Assembly: GCA_002205965.3 (NCBI GenBank)
Contig: NADL03000009.1
Span: 926,883 to 990,882 of the forward strand
Length of the DNA: 64,000 nt
From: Kappaphycus alvarezii
Lineage: Eukaryota > Rhodophyta > Florideophyceae > Gigartinales > Solieriaceae
Direction of reading: 5' to 3'
A model generated the notes under the pieces. That model made no database searches, was not told the origin of the DNA, and saw only the letters and a list, made by a program, of their open reading frames with translations. The first letter of the stretch is position 1. The number at the start of each line of letters is the position of its first letter. A program made the translations under genes and the position numbers. This document shows, in pieces, positions 1-12,729 of the stretch.

Positions 1-1321
1 TTCAATCGAGTAATTCCCCAGATTGTTGTTCTCTGTTTGATAGCTGTCACTTTGAAGCAATTCAGCTTGTTGGATGCAAAAAGGAAATTACATGCGGCAT
101 TTTACTTTGAACGCGCTACCCCCGAAACTATAGTCGAGAGGAACTCAAATTTGAGTCAACGTCAGAGAGAGCGGGTGATGAATTCTCTCAAAATTCTAAA
201 TCGTGTATTGGTTGAACGTTATACGAAATGGCATCATACAATACTGTCAGAGCTGCAAAGCAAAAAATTGGACAGATCGTCTGTGAAAACCTTAATTTTT
301 ATTGGTAATGAGGGTCGTCACGGTCTAGGTGACCGCATTCGCGGACTGCTATTTGCTTACTTCGCTTCCGTGTTCTCCGGGCGTTTGTTCCTGATCAAAT
401 GGGAGGATCCATTTCCTTTGAGTGCATTATTTGTGAATAGTCCAGTATCCAATTTCACATACGATGAAGATCTGTTCCCAACTCCACTAAATTCAGACGG
501 ATCTCCCAGTGTGTCTGAATTAAGGAATGTGAAAAGTTTAGACCTAAATTTTTTTCTGAGCAATCATTCAAGGGTGCTGCTGTATGCTGAACCTCGTTCC
601 GCGTTTAAAGCAAGTTTCGAGGCCCGCACAAGCTTTCCCAAATCTCTCGACCTCAAGGGCTATCAAGCCTGTATTGAGTCATGGAACTAACCCTCGCGAA
701 CCTCAATTTTTTCCATTAGTGTTCAAGGCACTTTTGCGACCATCTCCAACCCTGCGTAAAATAATGACAGAAATCATAGACAAGCATAACCGGTATGCTC
801 CATCTCGTCTTTGGAAAAATAGGATGTTGAGAAGTATCGATCTGAGTGAACCGTATGTGTCGATTCACGCTAGACTGGGATACGGAATAGGAGAAGGAGG
901 AAAGAAACGATTTAGAAATTCATTCAGGGAGGAAGATATGGATTCCGTTGCAGATTGCATGGCTCGCAGGGCAATTGAACTAGCAACTAAAGAAAATATA
1001 AACAAATCCTCTCAGATTCTATCTAGCGACCGACTCTCAAAACTTTAGAGTAAAGCTAAAGAGAGCTATACTGAAGTTGGATGGAAAAGCCAGCGTGATG
1101 TATGGCACATGGGATATTAAACATATAAAGAACATGGGGCAAGGAAGCGAGCAGGACTTAAAGCTCCTGTTGTACACCATCATTGACTTATACATCTTGT
1201 CGAGGGAAAATCAATTCTGCATGGTTCTTCAGGGTTTTCAAATTTAGCAATATGGATGGGCGCCATATCCTCGAGAATGAACTTTAAAGTTAAGGAGGAA
1301 TGTGGCGATCATCAGCAATGA
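1..1321 (+). pseudogene. Glycosyltransferase (fucosyltransferase-like) gene, 5'-truncated by the window and frameshifted
   Basis: Reading is open from base 1, so the true start lies outside the window. The first residues are hydrophobic (VIPQIVVLCLIAVTL), like the signal anchor of a Golgi type II membrane protein. The segment GLGDRIRGLLFAYFAS followed by GRLFLIKWEDPFP resembles the G-D-R-x-R-G nucleotide-sugar-binding start of fucosyltransferase-like enzymes. Further on, YVSIHARLGYGIGE resembles their V-H-x-R-x-G block. Coding continuity moves from frame 1 (1-690) to frame 2 (about 690-1048), then frame 3 (1047-1240), then frame 2 again up to TGA at 1319-1321, where a FSNLAIWMG-like segment resembles the acceptor-side end of the family. 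Three frame changes make it a pseudogene unless they are sequencing indels. The substrate cannot be deduced. Confidence 0.5.
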
Positions 1322-2500
1322 TGCCCTATCTCTATGGATCTATTTCTAAGAAATACCAGCCTTGACCGAAAATGTAGCCAGTGTGAAGCAAATGATAAAG
1401 TTTGGAGCATTTCAAATTTGTGTGAATGGGGGGTTAATTTACTGTGGTGGATATGTGGGTTGGTATCCAGTAAATTTGTACCGAAGCGTAGATATCGTAT
1501 CAATGTCAAGCCAATTGCGAAACCGTACGATGCGTCGAAAGCTGTGGATGGCACTCCAATCTACCAGAAGGTGGAAGGGAGGCCAGCCAACAAACAAGCG
1601 GCATTGGAGGTTACTGTCAAAGCGGAGTGCCGCTGTAAAAGAATGGCTCTGACCTTCGAAAACCGTTCCATTGCGCGGGTGGCAACGGTTCTCGCGAGTT
1701 CCTTGACGACGGAGAACGCCGCCGGATGCCATCCTCCAAGCGTTGAGATGTCAAATTTTGCATGACGACAGTTTTGGTCGGCTGGAACTGTCAAAGCTTG
1801 ATCCAGGTTGTCTGACCTATTTTATTCAGGAAATTAACAGCAGATGCCGTTAGCGTTCAGTTTGCAATAGCACGGTGATCTCACAAAAGCCTTTTTAACT
1901 ATGATCTAAGGGTTGAGGCTTTTAACTCTTAGTTTTGGGGACGGATGGATCAAGCCGTGAGCCCCGTCTTGAGATTAGGTGGTTGGGGTGTGCACGCAAT
2001 TTCCGGCTGTTCAGCATGACCGCGATTTACTGCGGAACAAAAGCCGAGAAACACGTATCTTGAGATGCTTGAATTCAGAGAATTCAGTTGCTTCTCCCGA
2101 TGTCCGGCTGTAAAGTTGCTGAGGTTATGAAGGGCCTGAAGACCAGTGGGCCCGATCCGTGTGTGTTGATGGCGATGGGTAGAAGGCCAATACCCTCGGC
2201 ATGACACGGAAGTGCGTAGCAATGGCCTTCGCCTCCGTTCGGACGGTTGATGTCGACGCTTGAGAAACGCTTCAATTTGTGGGTTTTTTTCGAGGAAACA
2301 GCCGCAGAGGCTCAGCTATGAGTTCTTTGTTCCACAGGAATGATGGCATTCCTCATCCTCAACTGCTCGTTGAACTGTCCATAATCCAAAATTTGAGTTC
2401 GTGAAATTTACACAAACTACTGTTTCTGTCGTAACACTGACGCTACAACACTACCACCTGTGAGGAGTGATGTCGACACCGCGCTTGACCAGGCTAGCTC
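1322..2500. other. Intergenic, no recognised gene
   Basis: Several short overlapping open frames occur at 1312-1794 on both strands, but none shows a domain or a dominant coding frame. From 1800 to 2500 I see only short open frames and no structured repeat. Confidence 0.4.
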
Positions 2501-3960
2501 TTGCTGGGACAGTTCAGTCTTGCGTCACGAGTAGTGCGTTCCAACGGAAAAAGAATGCACCGTGCGTTACCAGGTAAAGAGAAGCGCCGGACTCATTCTC
2601 AGGACGTAAACTTGTATCGTGCGCCTTACGTACAAATTTCCTCCACGATGCCTTCTTCACCAGCTCGACGCAACGCGGCCCCACCGCGCACTAGTTATTC
2701 TTCGCTCCATCCCCCATCTCGTGCAGCTCCAGTATCCTTTGAGAATTTCTGTTGCCACCCTTTTTCTTACACTTCCTTCCGCCATGTCTCTTCTTCTCTA
2801 TCAGGCCCTTTCCACATTTCACTCTTGGCCTCTTCAGCACATCCCCATCTCATCACGCTCCCCTAGGGTCAAGAGCTCATTCAACAAACCGCAATTGCCG
2901 GAATATCGGTGGTCCATTTACAATCTGCCGCCATCTTATTCTTCTCCATGCCCTCCATGAGGGCATTCACTGAGCACGGCAAGCAACCTGTGGACTGCGC
3001 TACCGTACGAAGTCATAGCCAGTAATCAGGCTCTGGGGGGGATGGGACTCTGGCTAACCACCTCGACCCCGACTACCACCGACGCCCGATAACGTAAGTG
3101 AAAAGGGTAGTAGTAATAGGATGGTGGGGGTGAAGCGGAGCAGACCAATGCGAAGATAGGGAAACGCTCGGAAAGCCTTCCAATACCTCTATCCATGGAA
3201 GAAATGTCCATTCGTCCTCGATGGCACTAACTGCAGCGCAATTGCCGCCACCTACCGGACCGCTATGCTGCAACGGAACCGTGGGCTACGCAGTTCCGTT
3301 GCGGCATACGAACTACAGTTCTAGTCCCGGGCAGTTCTGGCCTCGGCCGTCCAAAATCGTCGCATCGCGGCTCAAATCGCCATTGCCTTCCTAATCATCC
3401 GCGTTGCCCGACGTACAGCCTGTGGCCATCCTCCTGTAGCCCCCGGTTACGCTTCCTCAGACTCTTCTCCCTCTACTGAGATCCACCACCCGCACCAAGG
3501 CACTCAACTTTTCGGATTTGCAGCAGACATTTCCCACCGTGAGAGCGTCCGTGACCTCGAGTGCACGCCGGCCCGTCGAGCCCTCAATCTCCTCGATAGT
3601 ACCTAACTTGCCCTTCCAGCCCATCGGCCTCTATTCCCCAGGCGCCCGTCGAATGCGATCACTCGTCGCTTTTGGGTGGATTCGAGCCATAGTTTGTGTA
3701 TTACAGTGATTGCGATTGCGTTTTCTCTAATGACACATAGATGAATCTATCCCATCTACTGCTCACCGTCTGTTCCTGGTTACGGTCGGCCGCCACAGGA
3801 TCTGTCAACGCCTTTGTTCCATCATCTGGTCCTCTATAGCGATGAGAATCCTGTCTCCGGCTCATCCTCACACCACTGACATTACACGTCTGGTTTCAAG
3901 GAAACCGAGTTGAAAGTTTGCGCATTAGCACCGACTAAAGTCAGTCCGGGCTCACACCCA
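2501..3960. other. Unassigned stretch with weak coding signals
   Basis: Plus-strand frames are rich in Ser/Pro/Arg. A possible 143-nt intron (GTAAGT donor at 3094, CTAAC branch-like sequence at 3227-3231, AG acceptor at 3235-3236) precedes an Ala/Arg-rich open segment at about 3300-3590. No family is recognised and the reading is broken by stops, so this may be the remnant of a gene or of a gag region. Confidence 0.2.
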
Positions 3961-3983
3961 ACACCCTTTGAATAGATACATAA

Positions 3984-6900
3984 TCAAACAATCAACCGAA
4001 ATTTGGTTACTTGCCCACCCCGTTGGCAGGTGACTACAGTATTTGACGCCTGTACGAATGTACAAGCCCAAATCCAATCCTCAAGCTTTCCAAGAAGCTT
4101 TTCGCGTGGGAACTCCATCCAAATCCCTCTCCCATGACCTTGTACCACTGGTCCAACACTGCTGTTGATATTCGCTCTGTCCTCATTACTAAGTTCCGAA
4201 TAATCTACAGGAGCAAGTCCTTTCTCGCCATTATTACGGAGCAAAACGTTGTCCGAAAGCGTTACACACAACACCAGATTCTCCTCTAAAAAGTGGATTC
4301 CTCTCACTGATCTCCCAATCTTGAAGCCTGGTCCGAGTTGACGAACATGCTCCGCATCCCACCACGAAACTACTCTTTCTCGTGAGCTGGCCACAATTCT
4401 TTCACCATCGTCTGATATTCTGACTCGTGTCACAGATTTTGCGTCGCCCCGAGCGCCCTTCCAACTTTATGCATATGCTCCTCATCCCATGCCCAAACTG
4501 CCATGTCATGCGCCGTGGACACAATCCGTTTCCCATCTGGCGATATCGACAAACATTCCACTGCTCTATCGTGAACTTTTGAGGCTTGCCCACACAACTC
4601 ATGCTCTTTACATTCCACTGCACAGCGTCCCATCGACTGACCCTGAAACCATCCATTTCCCGTCATCTGTTAACTCCACGCATGAAACGCTTCTGGAATG
4701 ACATAGGAGCCGTCCGCTCACATCATGCCTCCGGTCCACGTCCCATATGCGCAGTGAACCGTCGGGAAAACCGAGCACGATTTTTGCCCCGTCTTTAGAT
4801 ATCTTCAAGCATGAAACATCCCTGTAAAGATAGGGGATTCTGGTTTCCTCACATATCTGCTTCGGTGTGGCATCACCAGGGTTCTATCCTGTAGGCTTGG
4901 AGCAATCCCTGCTCCAGCTTCCACTAAAGCAACGCTTGAAACCTCAGCCGATCTACCTCTCGCCTGACCAGCCTGGTGAAATATTTGCCCGACGTCCCAC
5001 ACGCGCACCGTTTGATCCCCAGACCCAGATATAATCCACTTTCCATCTCGCGAAATTGCCACGCTTGACACCCATCTTGTGTGACCCTCAAGCGGTTCGC
5101 CAATTCGCACATCCGCTCCCTATCCCACACCCGCAACGTTCCATCAGATGATCCTGATACTAGTATTCTTTCATCATGTGAAACAGCGACACACAGGACG
5201 TCGCCGGTGTGCCCTTTTAGCGGGTTGCCAATTTGTCGCATACCCTCCATATCCCATATACGCAGCGTCCTGTCCATCGAACCGGACACAACGGCTTTTT
5301 TATGCCTCAAAAGGGCCAAGCATGTCACTTCATCAGTATGACCCTGGAGCGGGTCACCCTTTTGCCTCATATGCGCCGTGTCCCACACGCGCAGCGACAT
5401 GTCCGTTGACCCAGACACAATCCATTTCCCATCCTCCGTAAGGTCCACGCATGTGACCATGCCACGGTGACCCTCGAGTGGCTCGCTCATCTTGAGCCTT
5501 TTTTCGGCATCCCTCACAGCACAACTTTGTGCAGCACGCCCAATGCTATACGTTTACCATCGTGTGAAATCGCTGCGCATTTTATCCCTCCATCGGTTTC
5601 AAAGCGGCTTACCCACTTCCCGCAACCGCACGCCATCTGCTTCCCACAGTTGCGCACTGTAATTCCACCGCTTACAAACTCCACGCCGCCCATCACCACT
5701 GATTGCCAAGAACATCGTGCCATCCTACCTTGTCAAGGAGTTTGACGATTTGGCGAGAATGAAGATCGACAACGGATATACCACCTTTGAGACCCACGTA
5801 AGCGAAATGAGCTGATTTGTCTATGGCGATGGCATCAACCGGTGCCTCCATTGCGACAGTGAGGACGATTCGACTTTCGGGGCCAGGGAGGCACCGCTGC
5901 TCGAGTTTTAACCATGGTTTCGTTGCTAGCTCAGTTGCCGACTTTACAAAGTTGCACACATCAGGAAAGTCACAGAAACGGCTGCCTAGCCGACCAATTA
6001 TTTGAAAGGCGAGTTCCGAGGGATTTGCTTCTAACCTGCCCCATGCGAGACTGACCGCACGTTCCACCAGTTTCATACCGTGATTGAGTTTTCGCGACTT
6101 CCTCTCGTGTTTACTGTCCTTGTCTCGATTTTTGCGATCGATTCCTGAGAGGAATTCTGAAAAATCGTTCTGCCATGAAAGATAATTCCCACCCCGAATT
6201 CGATGCATGGTCCATCGCGCATTTACCAACAGCTCATGAAGCTCGTCTAGACGATCGCTACCAACCAAATGCCTGGCTAAGTTCTCACGAAGATAATTAT
6301 CACAATCCTTATCAATGCACCGCCACAAACTTTTCTCACCTTTAACTGCATCACGCAAAAATGCCTTCAAGAAGCTATCATGGTATGACTGCAATTTCCC
6401 ATTGCAAGCCGCCCTTGTAGTACACAAATCCATTAACAGATCGTGCAACTTATATTGGTTTCCTTCCCTCGATAGAAGGCTTAATGAGCTAAGTTTCTTG
6501 GCAATCACTCTGGCTTGCGTGGTGTTGTTTGTATCCCATAGCCTTGATAAAACGGCGACTGAAATACGGCTCTGCTTGCGGAGCACAGAAAAGCGCTCGT
6601 AAAGCTCACTTGGTGGCCTTACGTTGTGAGAGGAATTAATGAGCGGCTCTCTCTCAAACCAGCAATCCGCAACTGCCAAACTAACTTTCATCGTATGTCG
6701 AAGGCCCTCGTATTCACTCTGCTCACCTTGCTCAAGGTCAGTAGAACAAGTCTGAACAGCATCCTCCCAGGATACTCCATCCCTCTCCATGATCTCTCGG
6801 ATAGCGCATCCGGCAATTCCTAGAGCCAGTGGGAGTCCTGCGCAACGGCCCAGAATTTCTTTGAGATGAATACTTACATCGATGTCCCTGGAGCTCACAA

Positions 6901-8240
6901 GGTTCGCGTCAAGGCCGGCGTAGCGAAGTAACATGCGACGCGATTCATTTGACGAGGGATTGAAGGCGTCAAAGTACACAACAAGTCCGGCTGCTTGAGC
7001 TATGACCAAACTTCGTGTTGTGACGAGAATACGACCAGCAGGTGAAACTAATCTCCGAAGCTCGGGGAAAAATCCCAAGGCGCTGGATTTTGTTTCCCAA
7101 AGGTCGTCCAGGAGTAAAAGGATCTTCTTCCCTTCAAACCAAGGAGACGCTCTGTCAACACCACGTTCAAGATCAGTTGCCGCCCTGATATGGGAGGCTA
7201 GCTTACTACCCCCAGATTTCTCCACAACTCGTGAGATCCTTTGCACCATACACTCTTCATCGGCTTCAGCGCCAGCAGAAATGAAATAGATGCCATCGGA
7301 AAATGCATCTTGTACATCCCTCTCCCAAGCGATACCAAAAATAGCTGTCGATTTACCCACACCTCCATTCCAACAGCACTAAAGGCATGGGGCGTATTCC
7401 CATCGATAGCAGCGGTACTCACATCACCCGTTTGCGACATCGAGGACATAAGAATCGCTTTGAGCTTTCCCTCCGCGGTAGAGAATTCACCGCCTTCTTT
7501 TTCACGACTGTTGAAATCCAGAACGTGGCTCCGGAGGGCGACGGATCGGGATACTGACGCACAAAACGGTCTGAATATGAACCAGATTGATGTGAAGTAC
7601 TCGATAGGGTTGACTCAGTTGCGGGATGGGGGAATGCAGTTTTTCGCACGGTTGAAGCGATGCGCTGGATAAGACGGGAGCGAGCCATGGACATGTCATC
7701 ATTGTCGACGTTTGACGCGGCCTCTAAATTTTCTACACCAACAAACTTGCACAGCCTGGAAATTGCATCAGACACCTGCTTCCTTGAGGTTTCACCGGCT
7801 CCCATCGGTCATTAAAACCAAGCTCTTCAAAAATACTTTTATTATCTTTGCCCGTGGCCTTAAACAGATCTGTAGAGGTGCATTGATCAAAGGTCATCCT
7901 GTAGAAGACTGGAATCAAGAGAGGTGGCTTGACCATTTGGCGCTCAGCGGTGTCGACGCGGCGAAGAAAGCAGAGAAGCTCTCTCATGGGCCACCTCTTA
8001 GCGAGGAATTCGTGACTTAGAATGAAGATTCCAATGGGGGCCGTTTCCATTTGGCGAATTATTTCCTTTTTCATTTTCGCCGTATCGGAGGCTCCTCTGA
8101 TCGACAAATGCGGATATTGAGTGTTCCTTCAATGCGTCGTGCAACGGAAAGGCGATAGTGGCCTTGTCTTCGCCAGCGTGGCTAATGAAGACGTTGACCT
8201 TCGTACCCATGTCGGTTGAGGCGGAGAGGGCCAAACGCAA
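3984..8240 (-). pseudogene. TIR-NB-ARC-WD40 immune-receptor-like gene (interrupted)
   Basis: Reading leftwards from 8240: a TIR domain (VNVFISHAGEDKATIAF, then MKKEIIRQME and IGIFILSHEFL, to about 7880), a linker, an NB-ARC ATPase domain (7380-6450) and at least seven WD40 repeats to the stop at 3984. NB-ARC motifs visible are a P-loop ending VGKST, kinase-2 ILLLLDDLWET, RNBS-B GRILVTTRS, GRCAGLPLAL, and YKLHDLLMDLC in the MHD position. WD40 units include SGSMDRTLRIWDMEGM and LRVWDTAHM. In this receptor class the beta-propeller senses a ligand, NB-ARC is the nucleotide switch and TIR is the signalling or NADase output. The frame changes nine times (segments ending at about 8107, 7805, 7360, 5723, 5517, 5110, 4808, 4666 and 4433). 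The domain order is certain; whether the lesions are real is not. The adjacent piggyBac insertion lies 5' of the gene. Confidence 0.85.
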
Positions 8241-8889
8241 GTTTGCTGGGTGACAAGGTGCAACGATAGGAAGCGGACGGTTTAGAAGCGGAACGAGTTG
8301 AAACGAGCTGTAATATGGGCTCTTCGATTCTCGCTTAAGATAGCAGCGTCTCGTTGGCTGTTCTCATACTTCTATGTTGGTGCTCTACAGTACAGCACAG
8401 TACAGTACTGTATTTTGCGGTAGAAACTGTACAGTATTGTATTCTACAACTGTATAATACCGTATAGTCATCAAATAACAATGACAATCATACACGGCAA
8501 CACGTCATTGACAAACGATTCAAAAGTATTCTTGTTGGCACAAATCGCACGCAACCGATGTACCATGGTGTAGGGAAGGAGGGTTGAGACCTTGCATTTC
8601 ATAGGTTTGGGGAGGTTTTGCGGAGATCAAGCCATCGGCACCGTCTGCAGGTCAGGTGGTGGACTGTGTTTCAATTTCTTGTATCGTAACAGAGATGTTT
8701 GTGCCTCGGGTTTAGTGTGATTTTCCGATTTGTTTTTATTGTTTCTAGCCAATGGAGTGGGGAGGGGGGGAAATCTTTTAATGTGTTCAAAAACCTGAAC
8801 CGTACAGGTAGTGGTTACACTAGAGAAGACTAACAACATCTCCAGGTGACGGCTGAACCATCACCCACTCCAACAAGCACAAAGGGTGA
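8241..8889. other. Upstream region of the TIR gene
   Basis: No gene seen. A cluster of CAGTACAGTA/TACTGTA short inverted motifs lies at 8385-8465, where a promoter of the minus-strand TIR gene might sit. CTAGCCAATGGAGTGG at 8747-8762 is repeated exactly at 11714-11729, right of the piggyBac-type element. Confidence 0.35.
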
Positions 8890-8893
8890 CTAG
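8890..8893. repeat. Target-site duplication CTAG, left
   Basis: CTAG directly abuts the left inverted terminal repeat of the piggyBac-type element and matches 11714-11717. Confidence 0.65.
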
Positions 8894-11713
8894 TGTCCAA
8901 AGGACAAGCAAATGTACTCATATGAGTACAGTAATGTACTCATATGAGTACAAATGATTGTTCGAAATTACTAGATTTTTTAATTAAAATTATGCACTGG
9001 CACGCTGAATCCCTAAAAAAATAACTTCCCCTAACTATAAAAGAAGTAGTTTCATCCTCATTCACAACAACCGCTGTGGCCTAATGGGCTTCAAGTAAAG
9101 AATGAACAAAGAAATCGTGAGTCCGACTCGCTGCGCTCCACAGGAGGGCAAAAACTTCCTTCAGGAAGGTCGACATTTCTGCGACAGCTGCTACCTCAGT
9201 TTGCCTTAGCGCGCCCACTTGAACATGAGCAGAGGGGTTAATTCACTGATCACTCATAAAGGGGAATAACGCCACAGGTAAGTATGCTAATTCCGCAAGT
9301 CGAACGACGCGAATCAGAAATGTAGGCGGCTATAGTCAAGGACTCAATTTTTTTCATTTTTACTCATTCAACCTACATAAAATGTAAGCGTAGACAAGTA
9401 AACATCACTATAGAGTAGTATAAAGCATCTTCTAATTATGACAGAAGTGGACATCGCGTAAGTGATTTTGAAAGCAGTTACGTCCTGTCTCTGAATGGCA
9501 TATCCAAACCTCTTTGTTCAGTTTCAGGCACTCAGAGCAGAGAAATTTGGACTTCTTGTCAGATTTGCAAATTTTGCATCTGCTTTGAAACGCCGCTTTC
9601 GTTGGGGCCCCATTGGCTCCTTTGCGCCTTTTCACTGTGGGCACCAGGTGGATTCCAGTACCGCAGGCCAATGAGGGAACAGAATCCTCTGGAACGTCAA
9701 TGTCAGATCTGCGGAGGCCAATAGCATCAAATGAATTGTCAATGAGTTGCTCTGCAAGTTTTGCATAAAAATCTTTTTGAGACATGCAATTTCTTGCACC
9801 CATCAAACCCTTGTATAGAAGCCATGAGTCAACGATGCAAATTGCAAGCAAAGATGTATTAACCCTCAACGACCAATCATTGACTTCGAATTTCTTCTCC
9901 AATCCAAGATCATCTGTCTGCATCTGTTATGCCTGTCAATCTGGGAGCACGTTTGATAATATGTGCTGACAACCGCTGGAACTGGAATTTCCATTTCCAC
10001 AAGTAGCGTTTCATTACCAGCAGATCTCCAACGAGACCTTCTGATAGGCTCTGACGGAAGTGTTGTACCGGAGGTGCTGACAAAGTATCTTCTGTCTCTA
10101 TCCATCCACAGAACGGCCATCATAGAAGGGTGGCTTTCCGTCCTCGGACTTACCATACAGATATGATCTCCGCGCCTGAAAAGTTCCAGCCCTGACAAAA
10201 ATGACATAGGAAACTGCCTTGTCGCATTCTTGACGACACCTGTAAACCTCAGTCCATATTCAAAAAGCGCATTTGCTGTGGCCACGAAGCAAATGCAGAG
10301 TCTGCACAGACAAGTCGATTCGAATGAAACCAAGGCTCTGTAAGGCGAAGAACAATAGCAGTACCATGAGGGAAATTTGACTCGTAACGCCGATTACTGC
10401 TGTCAGATGCTGACAAAACAATCTCCAAATCAATACAATGCCACTGACACCAGCACGCAGTCTTGATCTCACATCCGTTTTCAGGCTTACGGTCCATGGC
10501 GACATAGTGCGGTAGTCCTTCTGACATCCAATCCCCCCCATTCCGTACCAGCGTGACATGCTTTCATCCACGCAAATTCTCTCCGATGGCGAAAAACTTG
10601 ACCTCCTATGCCGTTTTATGGCCTCCACGAATCCGCTGACCAAAGACCATCTTCTGTCAGTGCTTTCAGTTTCAGTGTAGCGGCTGAATGTAATACATGA
10701 AACCAGTGCTTCGAAACGGTTCCTCGAAATGATTTTTCCAAAAGCCGCCAATGGAATGTATTTGGATGTAGACTGTGTACTCCAAAGTGACCTTCTGCTT
10801 GTAAACTCGAATCTGCATAGCAATATGAGAATTCCAAAAAACTTTAGAATTTCACCAGCTGTGTACGCATGTGCCCACCATTAGCGAGTTTCCGGTTTGT
10901 AAGTTCGGTAATTGTGGAAAGGTGTTCGATAGGAAACATGCAAAGGAAAAAATCATACGGGTCTTCTCATACTCGGTATGACCTTGTATGTACGTGTTCC
11001 CTGCTGGAACCAATTACCTTCCATGGCCGATATGCCGTTGATCCATTCAACGGTAATACTACCTCCTGATTGGTCCAAATTTTTCCATGCACTTCTTTGC
11101 ATACCCCTCCTACTCCGGCCATCCCATTGGCTTCTTCTCGAGGTTCTTCAACAGAAGGTTGACGATTCGGTAGCTCGACCTCAGCAGCAGTTGTCTCTAT
11201 TTCATTGGACGTTGCGAGGCCACCTTCAGATGCTTCTCCTGGCTTGATGTTGACGAGTTTCAAGCTGACGCGCTTTGTTCTGTCCTGAATGGACCAGTCT
11301 GCGGTGACCGAAGTCTGACGTCTTCCGGTAGATGTGTCAACTTCGATGCCGACCACGGTTCCGTTGACGCGCTTACTTCTCCAAAGGGAACCGAATAGTC
11401 GCTTACACTCAGCCGCTGACGTGACAAGGGTTGCGCGAGTGTTGACAAGGTTTCCGGGCTGTTGACGGGGGTCATTTGGATTCGTCATTTTTGGTTAAAT
11501 TTTTCGATGTTGACAAACTTGTTGTGTGGTCGAATGAACAGTTGAGGAGTAAACTCCGAAGTTTTGCACGGTTGACTACCTAAGGGTGCGACTAGATATA
11601 GTGAAAAGCTAATGGTGTCATTATGTTAATTTTTTGTATAAAATCTAGTCGTTAGAAATATGGACTCATATGAGTACATTTGGACTCATATGAGTACAAT
11701 TGTCCTCTGGACA
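8894..11713 (-). mobile_element. piggyBac-type DNA transposon, complete, 2.82 kb
   Basis: The ends are inverted 14-mers: TGTCCAAAGGACAA at 8894-8907 and TTGTCCTCTGGACA at 11700-11713 (13/14 match). They are flanked by identical CTAG at 8890-8893 and 11714-11717, which fits a 4-bp target duplication. Immediately inside each end are two copies of the palindrome GTACTCATATGAGTAC: 8914-8929 and 8936-8951 on the left, 11662-11677 and 11682-11697 (one base changed) on the right. These are candidate transposase-binding sites. The only gene inside is the minus-strand transposase. Canonical piggyBac duplicates TTAA, so CTAG marks a divergent subgroup, or the ends are mis-set by a base or two because CTAG is itself palindromic. 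Confidence 0.8.
9432..11488 (-). pseudogene. piggyBac-like (PGBD) DDD transposase with C-terminal zinc module
   Basis: ATG at 11488 opens a 173-residue N-terminal part. The catalytic core follows across frame changes between 10840 and 9870. The three expected aspartates are visible in family context: RICVDESMSRWYGMGG (about 10555-10600), VCADSAFASW (about 10265-10310) and WMDRDRRYFVSTSG (about 10070-10110). The C-terminus holds a cysteine/histidine cluster (CKICKSDKKSKFLCSEC, then C and H-x-x-x-x-H-x-C-H), the zinc-binding domain typical of piggyBac transposases. The stop is at 9432. Catalytic residues are retained, but at least three frame changes occur. Position and orientation agree with the flanking inverted repeats. 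Confidence 0.8.
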
Positions 11714-11717
11714 CTAG
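11714..11717. repeat. Target-site duplication CTAG, right
   Basis: CTAG directly abuts the right inverted terminal repeat and matches 8890-8893. Confidence 0.65.
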
Positions 11718-12305
11718 CCAATGGAGTGGCTGGTTAATTTCATATGCATTGCTGTACCACCCACACCTCTCAAGTGGGTAGTCCTCCGGTACAACGATTC
11801 TACGCTACAAATGATTATCAGTTGCTCATGTTGAAAGACCCTCACCATGAGACGGCATGGGACAGAGGACGGGCAGTGGCTACACTGGCGCAGTTTGCAA
11901 ACTTAAACTTTACCCGTTTCAGCGGTTGCACCTTGACAACGAAGTAACGGCAGTCAGTGCGGAACGAGATGCCATCCTCGGAACAATCTCCTCACCGACA
12001 CCTTCTACAGCTATGGGACGCCATCGCTGTACTACTGTATATTGTACTGTACTGCACAGTATTCTCATCTCCAACGGCCAGTGCCGTAGACTCCGCCAAC
12101 CACGTGCATTACGGTACTGCACGTGTGCTGGACATCTGAGAGATTTCTTATATGTGAGAAATGCATTCAAGTAGCACAGTCAATTATAGGTTATGATAAA
12201 TCCCAACAGCCTGTCCATACTTGTCTTGTGTAGACGTTGATGGGAGTAGGGAGTGGAAGGAAGAGTGGTAGAGAAGACAATTCCTTTCTTTTCAAGAAGG
12301 GGGAG
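11718..12305. other. Intergenic between two DNA-transposon insertions
   Basis: Only short open frames are present and none is recognised. TACTGTA/TGTACTGTACTG motifs recur at 12028-12062. Confidence 0.35.
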
Positions 12306-12309
12306 CTAC

Positions 12310-12729
12310 TGTCTATCGGTCGTAGCACTGTTCTCATCTGAGGACAGTTTCCGTTACGTGGAAAGGTAAATTTTTTGAAAGCCCGAAATTTTTACTGCAA
12401 AAATGGTTTATTATTTCAAGTTACAATAACAGTAATTCTTACTGTACATGTGCCCTCGTTTCTGAAACCCCCCACGATAATACGAACTACAGTATATTTC
12501 CTTCCAAAATGAAGTCCTTTTCGAAACTTCTTGCGAGGAGCGGACGCTGTTGAGGGAAAATTGCTCTAGCCTGAACTGAGATCAACAATCTCGAAAAGTT
12601 TGTTTTGGTCGGCTATCTACACTCATGAACTAATGCGGAGAGGCAAGAAATGCGCTGAGGTAAAAACATTTTGTATTGAAAAAAAGTGCTAAAAGTGATC
12701 CTCATTTGAGGACAACGGTCCTATAGACA
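12310..12729. mobile_element. 420-bp non-autonomous DNA element (MITE)
   Basis: The left end TGTCTATCGGTC and the right end (reverse complement TGTCTATAGGAC) match at 10 of 12 bases. They are flanked by CTAC (12306-12309) and CTAG (12730-12733), a 3/4 match. Inside each end sits a near-palindrome of the form TCCTCATTTGAGGA (TTCTCATCTGAGGA on the left). This layout mirrors the piggyBac-type element at 8.9-11.7 kb (TGTCC ends, CTAG flank, TCATATGA palindromes). There is no coding capacity. I infer a miniature relative mobilised by a piggyBac-type transposase of the same clade. Confidence 0.55.
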
